Assembly (NCBI RefSeq): GCF_022760925.1
Contig: NZ_JAKTNT010000001.1
Span: 1 to 64,000 of the forward strand
Length of the DNA: 64,000 nt
Source: Thermus hydrothermalis
GTDB taxonomy: Bacteria; Deinococcota; Deinococci; Deinococcales; Thermaceae
Reading direction: 5' to 3'
A model generated the notes under the pieces. The model made no database searches and was not told the origin of the DNA. It worked only from the letters and a program-made list of their open reading frames with translations. Positions 49,472-58,087 of the stretch are shown in pieces. The translations under genes were made by a program, and so were the position numbers. How positions within the stretch are numbered: position 1 is the first letter of the stretch; each line of letters starts with the position of its first letter.

Positions 49472-51348
49472 GGAAGCACCTTATCCAGGTCCTCGGGGAA
49501 GCGGTGGACCCCTTCCACCCCTTCGGGCACCCGCAGGGCCATGTAGACGAGCCGAGGGCTCCTCTCCGGCGGCGGCGCATTCCCCCAGTCCCGGGCCAGC
49601 ATGAGCCCCTTCCCCTGGGTCCCCGCCACCCCCTGTACCAGGCTTTCCATGAAGGGGGCCCGTTTCCGGAGTTCCCGGGCCGTGGGCTTGCACTCCAGAA
49701 ACCACAGGGCACCCCGGTAGAGGAGGACGCCGTCCACCTCCGTGTTCTGCCCGCCCAGGTCCTCCCGCCCTCCCAGGGGCACGAGGTTGCCGCCCATGGC
49801 CGCCCTACCTCCTCTGGTCGCAAGGTGGGCCTGGAGCTCGGCGAAAGCGAGGTACTCCAGGGCAAGACCCTTCAGGCTTCCCCTGTCCTTACCGGAAAAC
49901 TCCCGGCCAAACCGCCTCCACCGGTCAAGGAAGCCTTTGACTAGGGGAGAGGTGTCCCATCCCCGCTCCGCCTCTTCCCAGCCCTCGAGGATGCGGCGGG
50001 CCAAAGCCAAGAGCTCGGGGTCCGGGTAAGGTCTCCCCACCTTGCCGAGGAGCCGGTACACTCGCAGGAGAGGGTAGGCCTCCGGGTCGCCCTCCCCCCA
50101 GGGAACGGGGAGCTCGCCCCCCTCTAGCCGCAAAAGCCGGTCCCGGTCCAGGTAGGAGGCCTCCACCCCTTTCCCCAAGGCGAGGAATAGGCCCATGGCC
50201 AAGGCGGTGGTGCCCCCATTGAGGTTGGCGTGCACGGGTAACCCCCGCCTCGAGGCCTCCTCCACCACGGGGCCTAGAAGCCTGACCACCTCCTTCCAGG
50301 CCCAGGGGGAGGAGAGGAAGCTGAAGTGGACCCGCACCCCCTGTTCCCGGAAAAAGGCTTGGGCCGAGCGGAGTTGCCCCTCCATTTCCCCGGTGGCGAG
50401 GGGGTAGACCTCCTCAGGCTTGGCGTGGAGGTAAGCGGCGTAAAGGGGCATGCTCTGCTCGGAAAGGAGGGCGAGAAGGCTTGGCCCCTGTGGGGCGGGA
50501 AGGGCCTTCTTGGGGGCCTTGCCCTGGGCTTGGGGAGCGAGGTGCGCCGCCAAGGGCTTTTCCGGGTGGGCGAGGAGAACCCCCTGCTCCTGCGCCCAGG
50601 CCCGCCAGCGGGCCAGGACGTTGCCCCTTTGTTTGGCGTGGAGGCTTTGCAGGTGGGCGGCGTGGAAGGCCACCACGGGCCGGCACAGGTAGCCTCCAAG
50701 CCTCTGGGCCTCCTGGCGGTGCTGGGCGAGGGCGTTCCGCTCCATCTCCCCCTTAGGGTTCCCAAGGTGGGGGCGCACCCAGTAGGGCCGGCCCCGGTAG
50801 ACCACAAAGAGGCCTCCCCCACGCCCATGAAGCCGCACGGCCTCTGCCCCTTGGAGGAAGGCCCTGGGCGGTTGCACGGGCTCCACCTCCTCCCCCTCGG
50901 GCCGGAGGTAGAGGCGGAGGTAGTCCGCTAGCGTCAGGGCAGCACCCCCGTCTCGCACCTCCTCCCCTTCCTCCGGGAGGAAGAAGAGGGCCCGGGGGGC
51001 CTCGAGGTCCCGGTGGGCGTCCAGGAGGAAGACCCTGGCCCCCGTCCCCTGCCAGCGGCGGAGGGAGCGGAGGGCGAGGAGCTTGGAGCCCCCGGTGAGG
51101 TTGACCCAAACCCCCTCTCCTGGCTCCACCCCTGCCCCGTCCAAAGCCCCCGCTTCCAGCAGGCGGTAGGGGGTGCCCTCCTCCTCAAGGAGCCGCAGAA
51201 GGGCCTCCCACTTCTTCTCGTACCCCGGCCAGGGCCTTTCGGCGTAGAAGACCGCTTCCTCCACGCTGCCCGCGCGGCTACGCACGAACTTGAGCCCTAT
51301 GTAGGCGGGGCCGGGCTCGTTGCCCAAGAGAGAAACGTAGACCGCCAT
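49468..51348 (-). CDS. can1: CRISPR ancillary nuclease Can1 (cyclic oligoadenylate activated)
   Basis: A 626-residue protein, close to the 636 residues of the Thermus Can1 protein. Order: first CARF domain (AVYVSLLGNEPGPAYIGLKFVRS, VWVNLTGGSKLLAL), a nuclease-like domain, a second CARF region (VHANLNGGTTALAMGLFLALGKGVEASYLD), then a PD-(D/E)xK nuclease with Asp539 in NTEVDGVLLYRG and Glu552-Lys554 in LWFLECKPT, plus GLMLARDWG. Can1 is known to bind cyclic tetra-adenylate made by type III CRISPR complexes and to nick supercoiled DNA. No Cas10 is in the window. It overlaps nothing upstream but lies 3 bases after the CARF fragment's stop. Confidence 0.85.
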   Translation of the reverse strand: MAVYVSLLGNEPGPAYIGLKFVRSRAGSVEEAVFYAERPWPGYEKKWEALLRLLEEEGTPYRLLEAGALDGAGVEPGEGVWVNLTGGSKLLALRSLRRWQGTGARVFLLDAHRDLEAPRALFFLPEEGEEVRDGGAALTLADYLRLYLRPEGEEVEPVQPPRAFLQGAEAVRLHGRGGGLFVVYRGRPYWVRPHLGNPKGEMERNALAQHRQEAQRLGGYLCRPVVAFHAAHLQSLHAKQRGNVLARWRAWAQEQGVLLAHPEKPLAAHLAPQAQGKAPKKALPAPQGPSLLALLSEQSMPLYAAYLHAKPEEVYPLATGEMEGQLRSAQAFFREQGVRVHFSFLSSPWAWKEVVRLLGPVVEEASRRGLPVHANLNGGTTALAMGLFLALGKGVEASYLDRDRLLRLEGGELPVPWGEGDPEAYPLLRVYRLLGKVGRPYPDPELLALARRILEGWEEAERGWDTSPLVKGFLDRWRRFGREFSGKDRGSLKGLALEYLAFAELQAHLATRGGRAAMGGNLVPLGGREDLGGQNTEVDGVLLYRGALWFLECKPTARELRKRAPFMESLVQGVAGTQGKGLMLARDWGNAPPPERSPRLVYMALRVPEGVEGVHRFPEDLDKVLP

Positions 51349-51351
51349 GGC

Positions 51352-52053
51352 TCACCGGGGCAAGGGGATGGCCTCGAGGTCCGGCTGGAACCCGAGCGCC
51401 CCTTGGAGGTCCTGAAAGAGCTTCCGGGCGAGGGCCGCCACCTGGTCCACCTGCTTCTCCGTGGGCACCTGCAGGCCGTGGACGAGGAGGGCCTGGTTTC
51501 TGGCCTTGAGCACCCCAGCAAGCCCCTGCAGGTCCCGGACGTTCAGGGAGGCCAGGAGGGGGTCCCCCAGCACCCGGAGGAAGGCCAAGACCTCCAGAAG
51601 CCCGAGCTTTTCCCGAACCCTCGGGGCCTCGTTCCCCGGGAGGATGCGCCGAAGCTCCTCCGCTAAAGCCTCCGCCTCCTCCGGGGAGAGCCCGGGGGCC
51701 TCGGCAAGGCGGCCGAACCGGCCAAGCCGCTCCTGGAGGAGGAGTTCCAGGGCCCGGTAGGCGTAGAGGGCCGCCAGGGTGGTCTGGCCCCGCTTGCCGA
51801 AGCGTTCGCTCAGGTGAAGGAGGGTGGCCGCCACCGCCAGCACCCCTCGGGGGTTCGCCAGGTCCCCTGTGGAAAGAAGCTCCCGCGCCGCTTGGAGAAG
51901 CTCCGTTTGGCGCTTGAGGCGCCCGAAGTGGCGGGCCAGGGGGTGCTGGAGCCAGACGTTCCTGCCCAGGGCCTCGAGGAGGCTTTCCCCCTTCCTGGCC
52001 GCCTCCTTAAAGTCCAGGGCCCGCCAAGCCCGGTACATCTCGGCGAGGAGGTG
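51352..52053 (-). pseudogene. C-terminal part of a Cas02710-type CARF protein, cut by a TnpB element
   Basis: The coherent sequence begins at about HHLLAEMYRAWRALDFKEAA and runs through LQHPLARHFGRLKRQTELLQAARELL and RFGKRGQTTLAALYAYRALELLLQERLGRFG to the stop at 51352. This is the helical C-terminal half of TIGR02710-family CRISPR-associated proteins. Upstream the frame enters the right end of the insertion element, so the CARF half is missing here. A matching N-terminal piece lies at 55.4 kb on the other strand. It was probably the first gene of an operon with can1. Confidence 0.7.
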
Positions 52054-52054
52054 G

Positions 52055-53250
52055 TGACGACTCCTCGGACTAAAGTCCGAGGCTTCTCGGTTCAAGATAC
52101 AGCTATCCCTGTATCTTTCCCCGAAGGCCCCGTCCAGGCCCGAGCCAAGATGTTCCGCGCAGCGGCCACATCCCTGTGAAGCGGCGTCCCGCAGGATGAA
52201 CAAACAAACTCCCTCACCCACAGGGGCTTTTTCTCCCTGTGGCCGCACACCGGACAGTCCTGGCTCGTGTATTTGGGGTCTACCCTTATGACTCGCCTAC
52301 CAGCCTCCTCCGCTTTGTAGGCGAGGATTTGCAAAAACTGCGCCCAACCGGCATCGTGTACGCCCTTGGCTGTGTGGCTACGAGCTAAGCCAAGAACGTT
52401 CAGGTCTTCGTGGACGATAGTCCCATAGCGGTTAACAAGCCTCCTCGCCACCTTGTGGTGGAAGTCCAACCTTTGCCTAGCTACCTTCCGGTGTAGCTTG
52501 GCAAACTCTTCCTTGGCCTTCAGGTAGCGACAGCTCCCCTTCCCTTTACGAGAGAGCTCCCTCTGCTTCCTAGCCAGCCTCTCCTGGGTCTTCTGGTAGT
52601 ACCGAGGGGCTTCTATCTTTTCCCCCTCCGAGGTGATGAGGAAGTGGGGGTTGGTCCCCAGGTCAAGGCCCACCGCCTCCCTAGACGGGGGAAGCGGTTT
52701 GGGGTCTACCTCACACACAAAGACGATGTACCATTCGTCCCCTTCTCTTTTGATTGTGGCGGTCTTGATTTTCCCTTCAAGCGGGCGGTGCATCTTGACC
52801 TTAACCGAACCAATCCCGTGAAGAAGAACCCGCTTCCCGCCCTCCTGGACTTTGATCCCGGTGGCGTAGGCCTGGGGGAAGGTGAAGGCGTCGTAGCGTC
52901 CCTTTCCCTTGAACCGGGGGTAGCCGGCTTTACCCTTTCTGGCTTTTAGGCGGCGGAAGAAGCCCTTGAAGGCTCGGTCTACTCTCTTAAGAACGTCTTG
53001 CAGGACCTGGGAGTGGACCCTATTTGTACTCCGGCAGGTCGGCTCTTATCTCTGGGAGCCACCTCATTTGTTCGTAGAGGGAAAGGCTTTTCTTCGCTTT
53101 CCTATGTGCCATCCTCCGTTCTTGGAGGGCGGCGTTGTAGAGCTGGCGGCAGAGCTCCAGGGTGCGCTCCAGGTCCTTTTGCTGGGGCTTGGTGGGGTAG
53201 AGGCGGTATTTGAAGGCTTTACGTGCCACGTGCCATCACAATAGCGCATC
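52055..53250 (-). mobile_element. IS200/IS605-type element carrying only tnpB (IS1341-like)
   Basis: The right end is marked by the hairpin CCTCGGACT-AA-AGTCCGAGG (52063-52082) with GTCAC beyond it. The left end lies near the CACGTGCCATCACAATAGC region at about 53225-53250. There is no Y1 transposase gene, so movement would need a partner elsewhere. It is inserted in the CARF gene. An omega-RNA-like transcript is expected across the tnpB 3' end and hairpin on the minus strand. Exact ends are approximate. Confidence 0.7.
52092..53229 (-). pseudogene. tnpB: TnpB RNA-guided nuclease gene with one frameshift
   Basis: Read as one gene this is about 379 residues. The N-terminus KAFKYRLYPTKPQQKDLERTL is in one frame to a TAG at 53022-53020. 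One inserted base (the T in ACAAATAGGG) shifts the frame, after which RVHSQVLQDVLKRVDRAFKGFF continues to the end. All nuclease residues are intact: RuvC-I Asp in VGLDLGTNPHF, RuvC-II Glu in IVHEDLNVLG, zinc finger CPVCG and CSSCG, RuvC-III Asp in HRDVAAARNI. The lesion is thus recent. Confidence 0.85.
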
Positions 53251-53336
53251 CTCCGCTTGTCCTGCTATGTGCACCTTCGACGGGCGTGGGGGAGTTTATG
53301 TATCCCCGGCTCGGGAACTGGGGGATTATCGCTTCC

Positions 53337-53453
53337 CTACGCCGCCCCCTCTTTTCTGTAAAGGGCCTGGGAGTTCCCGCCCGCAGCCACCGCCTCCTTG
53401 TACCTGGCCCACGCCTCTTGCAACGCCTTCCACCGTTCCTGCTCTTGGAGCAT
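53337..53453 (-). CDS. Possible 38-residue helical protein
   Basis: MLQEQERWKALQEAWARYKE continues to an AYRKEGAA-like end. It has a TATAAG -10 seven bases ahead of the ATG, which would give a leaderless transcript antisense to the repA leader. It could be a small regulator of replication or noise. No family is recognised. Confidence 0.3.
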   Translation of the reverse strand: MLQEQERWKALQEAWARYKEAVAAGGNSQALYRKEGAA

Positions 53454-53489
53454 GGAAACCCTTATACCACAAGGCCCCCCTCCGGTAGA

Positions 53490-54872
53490 ATGGACCGGAA
53501 CATGGCCGCAAGCCGCCCTTCCAAGAAGGAGGTCCTGGCCCGGGCGCAGCACCTGGACGAGGCCAACGTGGCCCGCCTTGGGCTCATCTCCATCCAGGAG
53601 CGCATCCCCGAGGGCTACTCCTCTTGGGAAGAGGAGTTTGAGTTCCTGGGCAAGCCGGTGAAGCTGGCCTGCTACGCCAGCGAAAAGGTGGGGGGCGTGC
53701 CCCACGGCTTGGACAACGAGGTTTCCTTGGCCCTCATCGCCCTTTACTTCAACGCCGGAAGCCCCGAGGACGGCACCTTCACCGCCACCCCTTACCAGAT
53801 CCTGAAGCTCATGGGCCTGGACACCTCGGGCTACTACTACCAGGCCCTCAAGGAGAGCCTCATGCGCCTCACCACCGCCACTTACGTCCTCTCAGAGGCC
53901 TGGCGGGCGGATGGGCGCTGGCAGAGCGTCACCTTCCGCTACATAGAGAAGCTGGAGTACACCTCTTCCGCCGAGGGCAAGCTGGACCGGGCCAGCGTCT
54001 TGCGCATCACTCTGGCCAAGGAAATCGTGCGCTCGCTAAAGCAAAACTACGTGAAGCCCATTGACATTGAGTTCATGGCGAGCCTCCGCCGCCCCTTGAG
54101 CCGGGCCCTGTACCGGCTTTTGGACGCCCAGCGGTTTTCCCCGGAGAACCCGGCCCCCCTCACCCGGTTTGAGGTGAACCTCATGGAGTGGGCCGCCGCC
54201 TGCAAGATCGTCCACAAGCGGCCCGACAAGGTGCGGCGCACCCTCGAGCCCGCCCACGAGGAGCTCATAGAGCGCCGCTACCTTCAGTCCGTGGAATACA
54301 TCGGCCGGGGCCAGAACCAGACCATCGTCTACGTCTTCGGCGAGGAGGCGGGCGGGGTCCCAGATATGGAGGCGGTGGAGCTCCTGATGGCGGAGGGCCT
54401 TTCCTTCACCAGCGCCTATTCCCTCGCCCGCCGCTACCCCTTGGCCCACATCAAGGAGCGCTTGGAGCGGTACCGGAACATCCTGGCCTCCGGGTACAAA
54501 CCCAAGAACAATCTGGGCTTCCTGGTGGACGTGATCCGGGACGAAAGCGGCAAGTACGCCCGCGCCCTCCCCCCCGCCTCCGCCCGCAGGGTCCAGGCCA
54601 AGGTGGAGGAGGAGGAGGCCCGCCGCATAGAGGAAGAGGCGGAAAGGGAGTGGCAGAACATGCCCAAGGAGGCCCAGGTGCGCCGGGCGGTGCAGGTGGC
54701 CCAGCTCCTTTTGCGTTCCCGCCTTTCCGTGGGCGACCTCGAGGACCTCACCCGCCTCATGGAGGCGGGGGTGCTTGAGCCGCGGCGGGTGGTGGAGGAG
54801 CTCAAGGAGGCGGCGTCCCGGGGGACTTTGGAGGAATGGGTCCAAAGTTTCCGCATGGGGCTGGGGGAGTAG
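53490..54872 (+). CDS. repA: Plasmid replication initiator protein (RepA type)
   Basis: A 460-residue protein starting at ATG (a second ATG four codons later is possible). Residues 30-330 have tandem winged helices typical of replication initiators (GSPEDGTFTATPYQILKLMG, YYYQALKESLMRLTTATY, RPLSRALYRLLDAQRF, AAACKIVHKRPDKVRRTLEPAHEELIERRYL). A charged coiled coil (KVEEEEARRIEEEAEREWQ) precedes the C-terminus. It should bind the iterons immediately downstream (54876-55097). There is no ATPase motif. It is the key evidence that this DNA is a plasmid. Confidence 0.8.
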   Translation: MDRNMAASRPSKKEVLARAQHLDEANVARLGLISIQERIPEGYSSWEEEFEFLGKPVKLACYASEKVGGVPHGLDNEVSLALIALYFNAGSPEDGTFTATPYQILKLMGLDTSGYYYQALKESLMRLTTATYVLSEAWRADGRWQSVTFRYIEKLEYTSSAEGKLDRASVLRITLAKEIVRSLKQNYVKPIDIEFMASLRRPLSRALYRLLDAQRFSPENPAPLTRFEVNLMEWAAACKIVHKRPDKVRRTLEPAHEELIERRYLQSVEYIGRGQNQTIVYVFGEEAGGVPDMEAVELLMAEGLSFTSAYSLARRYPLAHIKERLERYRNILASGYKPKNNLGFLVDVIRDESGKYARALPPASARRVQAKVEEEEARRIEEEAEREWQNMPKEAQVRRAVQVAQLLLRSRLSVGDLEDLTRLMEAGVLEPRRVVEELKEAASRGTLEEWVQSFRMGLGE

Positions 54873-54875
54873 GGG

Positions 54876-55097
54876 TATCGGAAGACTTGGGGAGTTTTGG
54901 GCGGGGCGGGAAGCGAAACCCCGCCCTTTTCCCTTAGTTAAGGCAAAATCGGCTCGTACCCCGACTATCGGAAGACTTGGGGAGTTTGCCCGGTCCCGTA
55001 TCGGAAGACTTGGGGAGTTTGGGGAGCAAACTATCGGAAGACTTGGGGAGTTGGTATCGGAAGACTTGGGGAGTTCTATCGGAAGACTTGGGGAGTT
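54876..55097 (+). repeat. Six 21-bp iterons of the replication origin
   Basis: TATCGGAAGACTTGGGGAGT plus T occurs perfectly at 54876, 54966, 54999, 55032, 55055 and 55077. Start-to-start distances for the last four are 33, 23 and 22 bp, about three and two helical turns, so bound initiator would lie on one face of the DNA. The first copy begins three bases after the repA stop. Confidence 0.9.
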
Positions 55098-55152
55098 TTT
55101 CACCCCGGTTTGCGTCCTGAACGCGGTTTTCGCCCCGCCGCCCCCCGTCCTT

Positions 55153-55216
55153 GTTGTTGATCATCAATATATCAATGGGTTTAGAGCATTTAAGGAGATT
55201 AATAGAGATCAACAAC
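55153..55216. other. AT-rich unwinding region with 10-bp inverted repeat
   Basis: GTTGTTGATC (55153-55162) and GATCAACAAC (55207-55216) enclose 44 bases that are very AT-rich for this DNA (ATCAATATATCAATGGG and similar). Next to the iterons this is the expected DNA unwinding element. Together with the iterons it forms the probable oriV, covering 54873-55388. Confidence 0.65.
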
Positions 55217-55303
55217 ACGGCACTATTGTTTGGATCCATTCCCTTTAGCGTTGGACAGGGCTCCCCTCTTTCCTTGCTCCATGTAACGTATCCAAGCAAT
55301 GGC

Positions 55304-55324
55304 TATCGGAAGTCTTGGGGTGTC
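55304..55324 (+). repeat. Degenerate seventh iteron
   Basis: TATCGGAAGTCTTGGGGTGTC differs from the iteron at 3 of 21 positions and lies beyond the AT-rich region, so initiator could also contact that side. Confidence 0.55.
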
Positions 55325-55388
55325 CTTCCCCCGGAAGCCCTCCGTGCCTGGCCCCGGTGGGTGCCCATCCCGAATGATAAAGCTCTGT

Positions 55389-55697
55389 ATGAAGGTCCTC
55401 ATCCTCACGGTAGGGACCACCCCAGGCCCCCTGGAGGAGGCCTTGGCCCACCACGCCCCGGAAGGGGTGGTTTTCCTGGCGAGCCAGGACACCCATCCCG
55501 TGGCGGCGAAGCTGGTGCGGGACTATGGCACCTCCTTGCGCCATCACGCCTCCTTTCTGGACTGGTCCGAAAGCTTTGCTGCAAGCTATCACGTAACCTT
55601 GAAGAACCCAAAGACGTTCCTGAAACAGAAGAGACTGGCGCCGGTTGCCTACCTGAAAGCGAGTACCAGGGCCAGCGAAGCGAGCGCTACCGTGTGA
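55389..55697 (+). pseudogene. N-terminal piece of a Cas02710-type CARF protein
   Basis: Starts MKVLILTVGTTPGPLEEALA, then HAPEGVVFLASQDTHPVAAKLV, the first strand-helix-strand of a CARF domain. After about residue 60 (HHASFLDWSES) the text no longer looks like the family and ends at a stop at 55697. It is on the plus strand, whereas the C-terminal part at 52 kb is on the minus strand, so the gene was split by inversion or these are relics of two paralogues. Confidence 0.6.
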
Positions 55698-55722
55698 GCG
55701 ATGGGCACCGGGGCCGAATGGG

Positions 55723-55728
55723 TACAAT
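55723..55728 (+). promoter_or_regulatory. -10 element of a leaderless cas6 transcript
   Basis: TACAAT lies six bases ahead of the cas6 ATG at 55735. The -35 is poor. Confidence 0.45.
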
Positions 55729-55734
55729 CGGGCC

Positions 55735-56469
55735 ATGGTCTTGGCGGCGCTGGTGCTCCTCCTGGAGGGCGAGGCCCCGCCCGAGCCCTTGGGCCTAAGG
55801 GGGTTTTTCTACGGGCTCCTGCGGGAGGTGGCCCCCGAGGTGCACGACCAGGGGGAAAACCCCTTTGCCCTGGGGTTTGGGGGGAAGGAGGGGGCTTACT
55901 GGGCCCGGGTGAGCTTTCTAAGGGAGGACCTCTATGCCCGGCTCTCCCCTACCCTCTTCGCCCTCGAGGGCCAGGAGGTGCGCCTGGGGACCCCCTTCCG
56001 CCTCAAGGCCGTGCTCCAGGAGGGACACCCCTGGGCGGGGGTCACCACCTACCCGAGGCTTTTCCAGAACCCCTTAGGGCCGGACCTCCCCTTGCGCTTC
56101 CACGCCCCCACCTTCTTCCGCCGCAAGGGGGTGCACTACCCTCTCCCCGAGCCTAGGCTGGTGATGGAGAGCCTCTTACGGCGCCTCGAGGCCTTCGGCA
56201 CCCTCAAGGCCCCAGAGGAGGTGCGGGAGGCCCTCTTGGAGAGGACCACGGTGCGCTGGCTGGAGGGGCGCACCCTGAGGGCGGCCACGGAGGTGGACAC
56301 CGTGGGCTTCGTGGGCCGGGTGGTCTACCACCTCCCTAGGGCCACGGAGGAGGAGCGGGCTTGGCTTTGGGCCTTGGGGCGCTTCGCCTTCTTCGCCGGG
56401 GTGGGGGCCAAGACTGCCCTGGGCTACGGGCGGGCCAAGGTGTTCGCCCCGAGGGAGGGGGATGGGTAG
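55735..56469 (+). CDS. cas6: CRISPR RNA endonuclease Cas6
   Basis: A 244-residue RAMP protein with two ferredoxin-like halves. The C-terminal Gly-rich loop FAGVGAKTALGYGRAKV is the Cas6 signature. A conserved HDQGENPFALGFG lies at the edge of the first domain. Cas6 cuts CRISPR precursor RNA in the repeat. It is an orphan here: no array, cas1/2 or effector genes are in the window, so it presumably serves arrays elsewhere in the genome. It overlaps the next gene by eight bases. Confidence 0.88.
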   Translation: MVLAALVLLLEGEAPPEPLGLRGFFYGLLREVAPEVHDQGENPFALGFGGKEGAYWARVSFLREDLYARLSPTLFALEGQEVRLGTPFRLKAVLQEGHPWAGVTTYPRLFQNPLGPDLPLRFHAPTFFRRKGVHYPLPEPRLVMESLLRRLEAFGTLKAPEEVREALLERTTVRWLEGRTLRAATEVDTVGFVGRVVYHLPRATEEERAWLWALGRFAFFAGVGAKTALGYGRAKVFAPREGDG

Positions 56470-57052
56470 GCTCCTTGTGGTCCTGGCCCTCCTCCTCGTG
56501 GCGGCCTGGTTTTGGCAGCGGCCCAAGCCCCCGCCGCCAGGCGTCCTGGCGCCCCATCCCCCGGTGCAGGAGCCCTTGGGGCCGGAAGATCCCCGTGCCC
56601 TGGTGAAGGGCCCCTACCGGCTAATCCCCGTGGCCCGGTTCGGCCTCGAGGCCCGTCTCCTCGCCAAGCGCCGCTACCGCTTTGACCGGTGGGCGGCGGT
56701 CGCCCCTTGGGACTTCGCCCTGGGCTGGGGACGGATGTCGGACACCGCCGTTCTCCGCCGCATGCGCATCTGGCAGGCGGACCGCTTCTACTTCTACGCT
56801 GGCTCCGGGGAGCCCCCCATCCCTTTGAGGGAGATCGTGGAGCATAGCGCCAACATGCACCTCGTGCCGGCAAGCCCAGGGATAGAGCGGGCCATGGGCC
56901 GGGTGCGCCCTGGCCAGGTGGTGCGCCTCGAGGGCTACCTGGTGGACGTCTACGGGCCGGATGGGTCCTATTGGCGGACCTCCACCACCCGCCAGGACAC
57001 GGGGGCCGGGGCGTGCGAGGTGGTCTGGGTGGTGCGTTTTGCCTTTCGGTAG
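56462..57052 (+). CDS. Membrane-anchored conserved protein, unknown
   Basis: A 196-residue protein with one N-terminal helix (GRLLVVLALLLVAAWFWQR). The exported domain has the strongly patterned segments WDFALGWGRMSD, PPIPLREIVEHSANMHLVPAS, VRPGQVVRLEGYLVDVYGPDG, and TSTTRQDTGAGACEVVWV. I recall this pattern from an uncharacterised family in many bacteria that is not CRISPR-specific. It is translationally coupled to cas6, which may be chance. Confidence 0.6.
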   Translation: MGRLLVVLALLLVAAWFWQRPKPPPPGVLAPHPPVQEPLGPEDPRALVKGPYRLIPVARFGLEARLLAKRRYRFDRWAAVAPWDFALGWGRMSDTAVLRRMRIWQADRFYFYAGSGEPPIPLREIVEHSANMHLVPASPGIERAMGRVRPGQVVRLEGYLVDVYGPDGSYWRTSTTRQDTGAGACEVVWVVRFAFR

Positions 57053-57088
57053 GGCCGGGGTTCTTGTGTGGGAACCGTCAGAGCCTGG

Positions 57089-57118
57089 TTGCCGAAAAGC
57101 GCACATACCTGGTATCCT
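57089..57118 (+). promoter_or_regulatory. Promoter of parAB, leaderless
   Basis: TTGCCG (57089-57094), 18-bp spacer, TATCCT (57113-57118) with TGG extension. The predicted start point coincides with the parA ATG at 57125. The short repeat ATACC-T-GGTAT overlaps the -10 and may be an operator for ParA. Confidence 0.6.
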
Positions 57119-57124
57119 TCCCTC

Positions 57125-58087
57125 ATGAAACGGGAAAGGTTGGTTCCCCTCACGGAGTGGGCCCGCAAAGAGGGGATGTCGGAGAGCCTGGCCCGGAGGT
57201 GGATCAAGGAGGGCAGGCTGGCGGCGGTGCGCCTGGGCCACTACTGGTACATCCCCGAGGAGGTGGACGGTCCCGAGCGGAGGACGCAGGTTTACACCCT
57301 CTTCACCCACGCCGGCGGGGCGGGGAAGACCTCCCTGGCCCGGGACCTGGGGTTTGAGCTGGCCTCGAGGGGGTACCGGGTTCTCCTGATTGACGCCGAC
57401 CCCCAGGCCAACCTCACCGCCTGGCTCGGCGTGGACCCGAGCGGCGTTCAGGACGAGGAAACCCTCCTTCGGGTCATCCGCCAGGACCTCCTCCCCCCGC
57501 CCAAGGAGGTGGGCCGTAACCTTTACCTGGTCCCCGCCTCCGTGAACCTGGCGGTGGGGGAGCTGGAGCTGGACCGGAAGCCCTTGGGCGCCCTGGCCCT
57601 GCGCACCGCCCTGGAAAAGCTGGAGCGGTACGACCTGGTCTTCGTGGACTCCCTGCCCTCCCTGGGCTCCTTGGCGGTGATGGCCGCCCTGGCGGGGGAC
57701 GGGCTCCTGGTGCCCGTGGAGACGGGGGCCAAGGGAATCCAGGCGCTAAAGGCGGTGATCGGGGTGGCCAAGGAGTACCGGGAGGCCCTGCGCAAGGTGG
57801 ACCCCGAGGCGGTGTCGGGGCGGGGCCATATCATCCGCGCCTTCATCCCCACCAAGTACGACGCCCGCACCGCCGGCGACAACCGGGTGCTGGAGACCAT
57901 CCAAGAGCTGGAGGAAATCGCTCCCGTAACCCCTCGGATGGCCTACCGGCCTGGCCCACACCGCCGTGCCACGGAGGAGGGGGTGCCCATCCACCTCACG
58001 GGGGACAAGGAGGCGGCGGAGGAGGTCGCCCGGCTCGCCGACTTCCTCCTGGAGAGGGTCTTCCGCTTTGAGGAGGTGGTGGCGTGA
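57125..58087 (+). CDS. parA: Partition ATPase ParA with N-terminal HTH
   Basis: A 320-residue protein. Residues 1-50 form a MerR/excisionase-like helix-turn-helix ([38 protein letters not shown]). The ATPase follows with deviant Walker A in [34 protein letters not shown] and Walker B-type [11 protein letters not shown]. Type Ia ParA proteins have such an HTH and repress their own operon while also moving plasmid copies. The leaderless promoter fixes the start. Confidence 0.88.
   Translation: MKRERLVPLTEWARKEGMSESLARRWIKEGRLAAVRLGHYWYIPEEVDGPERRTQVYTLFTHAGGAGKTSLARDLGFELASRGYRVLLIDADPQANLTAWLGVDPSGVQDEETLLRVIRQDLLPPPKEVGRNLYLVPASVNLAVGELELDRKPLGALALRTALEKLERYDLVFVDSLPSLGSLAVMAALAGDGLLVPVETGAKGIQALKAVIGVAKEYREALRKVDPEAVSGRGHIIRAFIPTKYDARTAGDNRVLETIQELEEIAPVTPRMAYRPGPHRRATEEGVPIHLTGDKEAAEEVARLADFLLERVFRFEEVVA

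Noticed and set aside
49468-51348. Csm6/Csx1 assignment for the CARF nuclease
   Set aside because: No HEPN RX4-6H pair is present. The length, two CARF regions and C-terminal PD-(D/E)xK motif point to Can1.
54876-55097. Iterons considered as a CRISPR array
   Set aside because: Spacing is only 1-69 bases and irregular, with no constant spacer length. Position after repA fits an origin.
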